Assembly: GCA_003539755.1 (NCBI GenBank)
Contig: DPOH01000213.1
Coordinates: 1-9,672 of the forward strand
DNA length: 9,672 nt
Direction of reading: 5' to 3'
DNA from: Clostridium sp.
Lineage (GTDB): Bacteria > Bacillota > Clostridia > Clostridiales > Clostridiaceae
Shown here: positions 1 to 5,115 of the stretch, in pieces
Position numbering within the stretch: the first letter of the stretch is position 1
How the letters are laid out: every line of letters begins with the position of its first letter
Program-made: the position numbers and the translations under genes
Notes under the pieces: model-generated
The model's input: only the letters and a program-made list of their open reading frames with translations
Database searches by the model: none
Told to the model about the DNA's origin: nothing

Positions 1-91
1 CTAAAGTTGAATTTCTAATTGCTAGAGCTATCTGCTTTTTATCAAATATATCACAATTTAAGTTTTGCATTTTAATTTCATTATTAACCAT
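1..91 (-). CDS. 5' end of an unrecognised protein gene, runs off the left edge
   Basis: A minus-strand reading frame opens at an ATG whose last base is 91 and stays open to the window edge, giving about 30 residues that begin MVNNEIKMQNLNCDIFDKKQ. A good Shine-Dalgarno sequence, GAGGTG (97-102), sits 5 nt upstream of the ATG, and a TTGTTT-N17-TATATA promoter lies just before that. These signals, not the short peptide, are the reason to call a gene. The visible N-terminus is hydrophilic with no signal peptide or membrane segment, so a cytoplasmic protein is likely. I do not recognise the family and assign no function. Confidence 0.65.
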   Translation of the reverse strand, partial: MVNNEIKMQNLNCDIFDKKQIALAIRNSTL

Positions 92-390
92 ATAAACACC
101 TCATTTAATTTTATTTCAGTATTTATATATGGATAGAAAAATTATAAAACAAAAACTATAGTCTATTTATCTTAATAGATTTTTCTTAAATCAAAACATA
201 TAAAAATTCTAATTATTTATTTGTAGTCTATATCTACTTTGAATTAGTAGATACTCTTATCATAATTACTTTTCAATGAATTCAATATCATCTTCATTTA
301 ATTCAAATATATTTAATAACTTAATACATACTGCCTTTTTCTATTTGAGTTTAATTTTGTACCTATATAAATACCCGTATCAATAAACCT
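92..390. other. Gap without an intact gene: promoter, small inverted repeat, possible coding remnant
   Basis: Besides the promoter and RBS of the left-edge gene, this stretch has an 8-bp perfect inverted repeat TATCTACT / AGTAGATA (231-238 and 246-253, 7-nt loop) with no T-run on either side. On the minus strand a 24-codon stretch between two stops (266-340) translates to a protein-like C-terminus with several acidic residues, without a start codon or RBS. It may be a remnant of a lost gene. Nothing else is supportable. No convincing terminator follows the lipoprotein gene that ends at 391. Confidence 0.4.
124..152 (-). promoter_or_regulatory. Putative sigma-A type promoter for the gene at the left edge
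   Basis: Read on the minus strand: -35 TTGTTT (147-152), 17-nt spacer, -10 TATATA (124-129). It lies 33 bases upstream of the start codon at 91. The region is so AT-rich that chance matches are expected; the spacing and placement make it the best candidate. Confidence 0.4.
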
Positions 391-1257
391 TTATTTTAAT
401 GGTTTTTCAGCATATTTTTCTATACTTGCTGAAAGTGATGGATTTGTCCACTTTTCTCCTTCAAAAAATTCTACTTCATTTAATACTACAACAACTTCTG
501 CTACTTCATTGCCTTGTGGGTATAAGTCCCAAGTCCAATCAGTTCTTGATGTTTCTCCTGGTTGAAGAGGAGTTTCCAATTTACATCCAATATAATAATC
601 ATATCCAAAATTAAGTTTTACAGGTAGTTTATTTTTGTCATACGCAAAAACTACAAAAGTTATTTTCTTAGTTGGTTTATCTGACTTATTATTTAATTGA
701 ACATTTAAAATTTGATTATCTATAATATTTCTATCTAATCTTGTTCCTACTATTTTAACTGGAATAGAGTCTTCAATTTTTTTATTTAATTCATCTAATT
801 TTGATTGAGCTATATCATAATTTGCTGTATCTTCTTGAATTACCTTTCCATATTGCTCTATAGCCTTAATATTATCATTTGCCTCTTCTGCTTTTTTAGC
901 TTCTGCAAAAGCACTTTTAGAACTCTCTATATTATTTATTATAGTTATAGTTCCATTGACAACTTCCTCCATTCCATTAACTAACTTAATTTCAGTTAAT
1001 GCCTCTATAGCTTTAGTTTTATCTATTGTTCCTTTAATAAAATCATCCTTTATTTTTGTGGCTTGCTGCTTAAATTCTTCTACCATTTTAGATTTTTCTT
1101 CTTCTGTTAATTGATTAAAATCTTTTACAGCTGAAGAATAATTTCCGTTACTTAATTCCTTAGTTATATCCTCTGGAGTTGCTTTACCACAACCAACTAA
1201 CCCACTAACCATAATACCAATTATAGCTAACATTGTTATTTTCTTTAAATTGATCAT
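391..1257 (-). CDS. Lipoprotein with helical N-terminal region and C-terminal beta-type (DUF5780/FxLYD-like) domain
   Basis: This 288-residue protein should be exported and anchored by lipid to the outer face of the membrane. Residues 1-23 form a type II signal peptide: positive MINLKK start, hydrophobic core, lipobox LVGC with the lipidated cysteine at residue 23. Residues 24-165 are charged and predicted helical; 115-165 looks like a TPR-type helix pair (alternating Ala/Leu, 'AIEQYGKVIQEDTANYDIAQ'). Residues 168-265 alternate hydrophobic residues and resemble the immunoglobulin-like C-terminal domains of clostridial lipoproteins (DUF5780/FxLYD type); I made that assignment by eye. The ATG has an AGGAGA Shine-Dalgarno (1266-1271) 8 nt upstream and a good promoter further up. 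It is monocistronic as far as seen. The molecular function is unknown; no enzyme motif is visible. Confidence 0.85.
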   Translation of the reverse strand: MINLKKITMLAIIGIMVSGLVGCGKATPEDITKELSNGNYSSAVKDFNQLTEEEKSKMVEEFKQQATKIKDDFIKGTIDKTKAIEALTEIKLVNGMEEVVNGTITIINNIESSKSAFAEAKKAEEANDNIKAIEQYGKVIQEDTANYDIAQSKLDELNKKIEDSIPVKIVGTRLDRNIIDNQILNVQLNNKSDKPTKKITFVVFAYDKNKLPVKLNFGYDYYIGCKLETPLQPGETSRTDWTWDLYPQGNEVAEVVVVLNEVEFFEGEKWTNPSLSASIEKYAEKPLK

Positions 1258-1331
1258 TATTATTATCTCCTTTTATAATCATTATTTATCTTTTGTAGTT
1301 ATAATTTTTATTTGCCTAATATAGCTTATGT

Positions 1332-1360
1332 ATAGTATTTTTCGTATTATCTTACCTCAA
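1332..1360 (-). promoter_or_regulatory. Promoter of the lipoprotein gene
   Basis: Minus strand: -35 TTGAGG (1355-1360), exactly 17 nt, -10 TACTAT (1332-1337). It lies about 75 bases upstream of the start codon at 1257, leaving a leader of about 65-70 nt that ends in the AGGAGA ribosome binding site. Confidence 0.6.
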
Positions 1361-1391
1361 CTTTATACTCTAGCTATTTTTATGTATAAAT

Positions 1392-1425
1392 TAGACTTAG
1401 GCAATTATAATTCTGCCTAAGTTTA
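1392..1425. repeat. Inverted repeat (hairpin) upstream of the lipoprotein promoter
   Basis: ACTTAGGCA (1395-1403) and TGCCTAAGT (1414-1422) are perfect reverse complements, extended to 12 pairs (one G-T) at 1392-1425, with a 10-nt loop. On the plus strand the repeat is followed by TATAATTTTT. A further TTGCCTAA copy occurs near 1312, between the lipoprotein promoter and its RBS, so TTGCCTAA/TTAGGC may be a recurring binding motif. It could be a terminator of a lost plus-strand gene or an operator; the sequence does not decide. Confidence 0.45.
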
Positions 1426-1468
1426 TATAATTTTTAACCAAATCGAAGATTTATTCTTTTTATTGAAG

Positions 1469-1494
1469 TCCAGCCTCGCTTTCGTTCGGTCTGG
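1469..1494. other. GC-rich patch with imperfect hairpin
   Basis: In a surrounding of roughly one-quarter G+C this patch is more than half G+C. It can fold as CCAGCC / GGTCTGG: four pairs, a one-base bulge, two more pairs, and a loop containing TCGCTTTCG. No T-run follows on either strand, so it is not a classic intrinsic terminator. Its origin is unknown. Confidence 0.35.
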
Positions 1495-1607
1495 TTAGTA
1501 ACTCTTATCTGAATCATAATTATCTAAATCTAATAATTTTTTCTTTGATTCGTATATCTGATTCAATATCATAATTAAATGTCTAGAAAGCTACATTTTA
1601 ATTAATC

Positions 1608-1618
1608 CATTCACTCTC
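1608..1618. repeat. Candidate right end: 11-bp direct repeat CATTCACTCTC
   Basis: Identical to 8196-8206 in the same orientation. The copy covers the stop codon of the coding remnant at 1611-1754. If it is an element boundary, the element spans 1608-8206 (about 6.6 kb). A chance match of this length is possible in 9.7 kb. Confidence 0.3.
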
Positions 1619-1754
1619 CAGTTCCACTGTGAAATTTAAATCCATCACATTCACATGATAGGAATTTAGTTTCACAATCAACAGTCTTCATTAGATTTAC
1701 TACTCCCTGTGCATCATCTAATCCTCGAACTTGTATAATAAAAACTGCATTTAT
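1611..1754 (-). pseudogene. Coding remnant of an unrecognised small protein (start lost or frameshifted)
   Basis: Reading the minus strand from 1754 to the TGA at 1611-1613 gives 47 codons that look like real protein: they begin INAVFIIQVRGLDDAQ, contain a 'VVNLMKTVDC' segment and end in a cysteine-containing tail (CECDGFKFHSGTGE). There is no usable start: an in-frame stop lies at 1755-1757. An ATG in the neighbouring frame (complement of 1748-1750), with a GGAGA about 15 nt upstream, would join this frame if one base had been lost just after it. I therefore read it as a frameshifted or truncated gene. I do not recognise the family. Confidence 0.4.
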
Positions 1755-1935
1755 TTATGGTATGGTTCTCCGTATCCTACTAAAAGGATATTAAAAATTA
1801 TAAATCATTTTTTTCATAGCACTGATTTTAGAATTAATTTTATTTAATTTGCTATCTAATTTTTTATTCTGTACTTTCCTTTGTTTATTTAACAATTATA
1901 TTATAACAAATTAAACCATACTACAAGCAAATATA

Positions 1936-1989
1936 TAAGAATATTTATTCATTTATAGCTATATTCTTATATTTTTAAGAATATTTATT
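1936..1989. repeat. Direct and inverted TAAGAATAT repeats upstream of the RHH gene, probable operator
   Basis: TAAGAATATTTATT occurs twice in direct orientation, at 1936-1949 and 1976-1989, exactly 40 bp apart. An inverted copy of the first nine bases, ATATTCTTA, lies between them at 1961-1969. The inverted copy can pair with either direct copy (ATATAAGAATAT / ATATTCTTATAT, or ATATTCTTA / TAAGAATAT with a 6-nt loop). The right-hand copy covers the -35/spacer of the promoter for the gene at 2037. Since that gene encodes an RHH protein, autoregulation by binding here is a reasonable inference. Confidence 0.5.
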
Positions 1990-2004
1990 ATTTATCCATA
2001 TAAT
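1975..2004 (+). promoter_or_regulatory. Putative promoter of the RHH - yvrJ transcript
   Basis: -10 TATAAT (1999-2004) is a perfect consensus; the best -35 is TTAAGA (1975-1980) at 18 nt. The -35 overlaps the TAAGAATAT repeat, which fits repression by a protein bound there. The leader to the ATG at 2037 would be about 25 nt. Confidence 0.5.
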
Positions 2005-2036
2005 AAAAACAAAACTTAAAGGAGCTGTTAATTATT

Positions 2037-2522
2037 ATGGGAAGAAAAAATAAAAACATAGATACTTTTGCATGTCCTGTTGAAGAGGATGATATTGATA
2101 TTTGTGGATTTAGTGATGAGCCAATAGTTAAAGGAAATTGTGTATCTTCATTTTCTTTTGATACTCCTAATTCAGAAACAAAGACTAGTGTATTAATTAA
2201 TGATAAGCCTAAAGAAAGCACTCCAAAAGAAATTTCATTTTCAAATCCAGTTGATAATACAAATGAAAAGAATGATAATTCAAATATTTTTGATAATCGT
2301 AGAACCCCTATAGCAAATGGTGCTGCTCCTGCTATTGATGGAGAAACACCTAGTATTAGAAGATGCTATATATTAAGAGAATCCACTATAAGAAAAATTA
2401 ATGAACTAAAAATGATGGATAATGACATTAATGTATGCGTTAGCACTATAGTTGACTTAGCTATAGACTATTACTATAAAACTATTTCCTCGTTTTCTTC
2501 AAATTCCTCTTCAAACAATTAA
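2037..2522 (+). CDS. Ribbon-helix-helix DNA-binding protein with long disordered N-terminus
   Basis: This 161-residue protein is predicted to be a cytoplasmic DNA-binding regulator. Residues 1-105 are low-complexity, acidic at the start (VEEDDIDI) and rich in Asn/Ser/Asp, with no signal peptide, so probably disordered. Residues 108-150 match a ribbon-helix-helix fold: a short strand with alternating residues (RRCYILRES), helix A (TIRKINELK), a turn, then helix B (VSTIVDLAIDYYYK). The tail is serine/asparagine-rich. Such proteins bind DNA as dimers, often on short repeats, and the upstream region has them. An AAAGGAG sequence (2018-2024) precedes the ATG by 12 nt, a long spacing, but no better start exists. 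It is followed 66 bases later by the yvrJ-family gene, probably in one transcript. A copy-control, partition or operon-regulator role are all possible; no ParA-like partner is in the window. Confidence 0.75.
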   Translation: MGRKNKNIDTFACPVEEDDIDICGFSDEPIVKGNCVSSFSFDTPNSETKTSVLINDKPKESTPKEISFSNPVDNTNEKNDNSNIFDNRRTPIANGAAPAIDGETPSIRRCYILRESTIRKINELKMMDNDINVCVSTIVDLAIDYYYKTISSFSSNSSSNN

Positions 2523-2588
2523 TTTTATATGGAATGATTTTAGATTTATCTTAACTTCTCCATATATATACTCCAGGAGGTGAGTATC

Positions 2589-2786
2589 ATGGAAGTTAAT
2601 GAATTAATGAACCTAATAGTTAATAATGGATTTCCTGTAGCTGTAGCAGCATATCTGCTTATTCGCTTAGAAAAGCAAATTAATTCTCTTACTGGTTCTA
2701 TTAATAAACTTAATGCCATAATTTCGGCTAAGCTTGGAGTTGTTATTGATAATAATTCTGATGATGATTCTGGGAAAGTTGCATAA
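2589..2786 (+). CDS. yvrJ: YvrJ-family small membrane-associated protein
   Basis: A 65-residue protein of the YvrJ type: a short N-terminal helix (MEVNELMNLIVNNGFP), a hydrophobic segment (VAVAAYLLIRL, about residues 17-27), then an amphipathic helix with the family-typical 'EKQINSLTGSINKLNAI' pattern and an acidic tail. The motif GFPVAVAAYLLIRLEK is the diagnostic part. YvrJ proteins are small, common in Firmicutes and resemble holin-like BhlA/UviB proteins in layout; their function is not established. The start is the ATG at 2589, 8 nt after a perfect AGGAGG (2575-2580); a GTG at 2580 in the same frame overlaps that Shine-Dalgarno and is rejected. It lies downstream of the RHH gene and is followed at once by a strong terminator. 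Confidence 0.85.
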   Translation: MEVNELMNLIVNNGFPVAVAAYLLIRLEKQINSLTGSINKLNAIISAKLGVVIDNNSDDDSGKVA

Positions 2787-2830
2787 GAAGAAGCAGTAAA
2801 TATGTTACTTCATATTTGCTGCTTTTTCTT
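2785..2830 (+). terminator. Strong intrinsic terminator after yvrJ, possibly bidirectional
   Basis: A 20-pair stem (2785-2804 with 2811-2830, two G-U wobbles) with the 6-nt loop TTACTT begins inside the yvrJ stop codon. The descending arm contains TTTTTCTT, giving the U-run for the plus strand. The converging tnpC gene ends at 2861, so the hairpin may also stop minus-strand transcription, though its T-tract there (TTCTTCTT) is weaker. Confidence 0.85.
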
Positions 2831-2860
2831 ATAGATAGTATTAGATATAACAATTACCAT

Positions 2861-3259
2861 TTAATACTTTTCTCCAAAAAGTCTCTCTAATCTTTCCTTA
2901 AGTATTTCAGCTTCCTTTTTCTTATTTTCATATTTAATTTTCCAAAGCTCATCTTTTTTATATTCTTTAAGTTTGTTTCTTAAAGTTTCATTTTCATGAT
3001 TCAATTGATCTATTAATAAATCTTTATTATCCTTAACCTCATCTTTAGTAACAATACCACTTCTACATGCTTCTATTCTATTTCGTATTTCCTGATTATT
3101 ATATACAAATGATTTTGATACTCCAGCCTTATTGTAAACACTGTAAAAAGTAATCTTTTCTCCATTTCTAAGCATGCTATTTATCACTTCAAGCACATAC
3201 TCTTTTTTTTCCTCAGATTTCTTTTTCGTAAGCTCAACTATTTTCTCTGTTTTATCCAT
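2861..3259 (-). CDS. tnpC: TnpC-like transposition accessory protein (DUF6262 type)
   Basis: A 132-residue, highly charged protein in the last position of the recombinase operon, matching Tn554 TnpC in size (about 125 residues), position and layout. Residues 1-25 are lysine/glutamate-rich. Residues 33-65 look like a helix-turn-helix (ITFYSVYNKAGVSKSFVYNN), a feature of the DUF6262/TnpC group. Residues 80-130 have heptad-like Leu/Ile spacing and should form a coiled coil. In Tn554 TnpC is an accessory factor that influences efficiency and orientation of transposition rather than a catalyst. It starts 20 nt after the preceding stop. Its AGGAG (3272-3276) is 12 nt from the ATG; a better-spaced ATG (3262-3264) opens only an 8-codon overlapping frame. 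The family call is by eye and context. Confidence 0.8.
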   Translation of the reverse strand: MDKTEKIVELTKKKSEEKKEYVLEVINSMLRNGEKITFYSVYNKAGVSKSFVYNNQEIRNRIEACRSGIVTKDEVKDNKDLLIDQLNHENETLRNKLKEYKKDELWKIKYENKKKEAEILKERLERLFGEKY

Positions 3260-3279
3260 GACATTATTATTCTCCTCTA

Positions 3280-5115
3280 TTAATTAATAAGTTTTTCTAT
3301 ATCATTCTTAATATTCTTATTTATTTCTACCATTCTACTAAATCCATTCTCCTCAGCATAATCTATATTTTCATTGATTCTATTTAAATATTCTTTAAAA
3401 TCTGTAACATCATCATTACAAAAATAAAACATAGAACACTGATAACATTTATTTGCTTTTTCACACATTCTATCATTACTAATTTTTGTACACATCCCAT
3501 TAACCAAGTCAATGCTTTTCATTTCAGTATCTTCAATCAAATTGCCATTTAAGTTGGCTAGTATTTTATTCTGTTCTTCAAATACTTCTTCCAATGCATC
3601 AATTACTGTAGCATCCCTAAGTTCAATATAACTCATTATTGATTTCATTTTTCTATGACCAAGCATCATTCTAATCATATTAGGATTCATTCCATTATTA
3701 ACATATCCAGTAGCTACTGTATGTCTGAAATGATGGCTTTTAAATCTATATAAATTTCCTTGCTCATCTGTAATATTTCTTTCAAATGCAAGCCTATTTA
3801 TATGATAAGAAAATGATTCCTGTCCAATTGGCTTTAAACCATCTCTTGTAAATATATATTTTGTATCTTTAAACCTTGAAAGTGTTTCCTCTTCCTGATT
3901 CAATATTACTTGAGCCACATCTTTTTTTATTGGAATTCTATTGAATTTATCAACTTTAGATTGATAGTATTCTAAGAAATAATCGCCTTCTTTATCCGTT
4001 TTTACACTTCCAATCTTAAGCCTGCATAATTCATTTACTCTCATTCCAATATTCTGAATTACAAAAACCATTTTTTGAATTACTTCAGGAAGATACCTTA
4101 TATTTTCATTCAGCTCTTTCAAGACCTTCAGACTTATTGGTTTTGGCAAAATCATAACTTTTTTCCCATAATCACTTTTATGAAGCAGTTTCATTTTAGG
4201 GGTATACTCCCAGCCATACATTACAATAAGATTTAAAAACACTCTAAGACATCCTTTTCTTTGACCTTTCGTAGTATGGCACATATCCTGCATTTCTACA
4301 TAACCTAAAAACTCTAATACTATATCTCTTGTTAACTGATCAAGACCTTCTATCGCAGGATATTTTTCGTATAGAAACTTTGAAAATAAATTAATAGCTT
4401 TTAAATCATCAATAATGGTACTATATTTGCTGTTCTTCAATCTCTCATATTCATATTTTTTCACTACTTCTCTTATTTTGGGCTGATATATTTTTTCGAA
4501 ATTTATAGTATACCTAGGTCTAGCACTATTGAATCCACTAACACTTATGTCTAAATTTCTTATATCCCATACATCCTTTAAATTCTCTTTTAAATTATGA
4601 TGTTTTGCTGCTTTATTAATATCATATATTCTTTTAATTAAATTAGCTGCTTTATTTCGTTCTACATATTTTTTTAATGTCATATCTGCAGACACTCTTT
4701 TCACAATACTTCTATGTGCCAATCCTCTATTTTTTAAATACTTTTCATATTCTTCATATATTTGTTCATTATCAAATTCAAGGAAACTATTTTTTCCTCT
4801 AATTTCTTTGTTAATAAACTTAATAATATTAACAATAATATATTTATCATGAAAAACACCATTAATTTTAATTGTTCTATTTTCAATCATATATGCCAAT
4901 GCATTTTTTATTTCATTCTTTAAGTTTTCATTATTACATATAGAGAAATCAATAGAATTACTGAAGTTTCCTGCTTTTCTCTGCTTTTCTGTTAACTCAA
5001 AAAAATATTTATGCTCTCTTATATTCCATAAATCCTTTTTATAATACTCATCTTTTTCAATCCATATAAAATAATTAGGATCATATAAATGTTCTGAACT
5101 TCTATGTAACTGCAT
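3280..5115 (-). CDS. Second TnpB-like tyrosine recombinase (third recombinase of the operon)
   Basis: A 611-residue tyrosine recombinase, presumably cutting and joining DNA at the element ends together with TnpA and TnpB. Numbering from the ATG at 5115: N-terminal extension about 1-200, core-binding domain about 215-310, catalytic domain about 325-500 with R359 (IGMRVNE), probable K387, H461-x-x-R464 (SHHFRHTVAT), H487 (LGHRKMK) and nucleophile Y496. A cysteine cluster follows: C542, C551, C557, C560 (C-x8-C-x5-C-x2-C) plus C566, probably a metal-binding knuckle. An in-frame TTG at 5133 is rejected because it overlaps the Shine-Dalgarno; AAGGAG (5122-5127) is 6 nt before the ATG. It overlaps the end of tnpB by 14 nt. 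It shares N-terminal and core features with TnpB (an 'IDF...KxEIK' stretch, a 'TINF' stretch) but is clearly divergent, so an old duplication is inferred. Confidence 0.88.
   Translation of the reverse strand: MQLHRSSEHLYDPNYFIWIEKDEYYKKDLWNIREHKYFFELTEKQRKAGNFSNSIDFSICNNENLKNEIKNALAYMIENRTIKINGVFHDKYIIVNIIKFINKEIRGKNSFLEFDNEQIYEEYEKYLKNRGLAHRSIVKRVSADMTLKKYVERNKAANLIKRIYDINKAAKHHNLKENLKDVWDIRNLDISVSGFNSARPRYTINFEKIYQPKIREVVKKYEYERLKNSKYSTIIDDLKAINLFSKFLYEKYPAIEGLDQLTRDIVLEFLGYVEMQDMCHTTKGQRKGCLRVFLNLIVMYGWEYTPKMKLLHKSDYGKKVMILPKPISLKVLKELNENIRYLPEVIQKMVFVIQNIGMRVNELCRLKIGSVKTDKEGDYFLEYYQSKVDKFNRIPIKKDVAQVILNQEEETLSRFKDTKYIFTRDGLKPIGQESFSYHINRLAFERNITDEQGNLYRFKSHHFRHTVATGYVNNGMNPNMIRMMLGHRKMKSIMSYIELRDATVIDALEEVFEEQNKILANLNGNLIEDTEMKSIDLVNGMCTKISNDRMCEKANKCYQCSMFYFCNDDVTDFKEYLNRINENIDYAEENGFSRMVEINKNIKNDIEKLIN

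Larger units (their letters stand above)
1258..2036. other. 779-base stretch without an intact gene; decayed-looking
   Basis: It holds the lipoprotein leader and promoter, the inverted repeat at 1392-1425, a locally GC-rich patch at 1469-1494, three short minus-strand open stretches without credible starts (1495-1572, 1611-1754 and about 1794-1895), a small inverted repeat TATCCT/AGGATA (1773-1790), and the repeat-rich promoter of the gene at 2037. The succession of protein-like but start-less reading frames on one strand suggests degraded genes rather than pure regulatory DNA. Confidence 0.5.

Noticed and set aside
399..614. Plus-strand open frame of 71 codons
   Set aside because: It lies antisense within the lipoprotein gene, which has a signal peptide, RBS and promoter; no Shine-Dalgarno precedes this frame.
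1392..1425. Terminator of the lipoprotein gene or a riboswitch
   Set aside because: The hairpin lies upstream of the lipoprotein promoter, so it is not in that transcript, and it is too simple for a riboswitch.
1936..1989. Possible replication iterons or a CRISPR-like repeat
   Set aside because: Only two direct copies and one inverted copy, no Rep or Cas gene nearby, and the promoter position suggests an operator.
1988..2221. Minus-strand open frame of 77 codons
   Set aside because: Antisense shadow of the RHH gene and its promoter, without a ribosome binding site.
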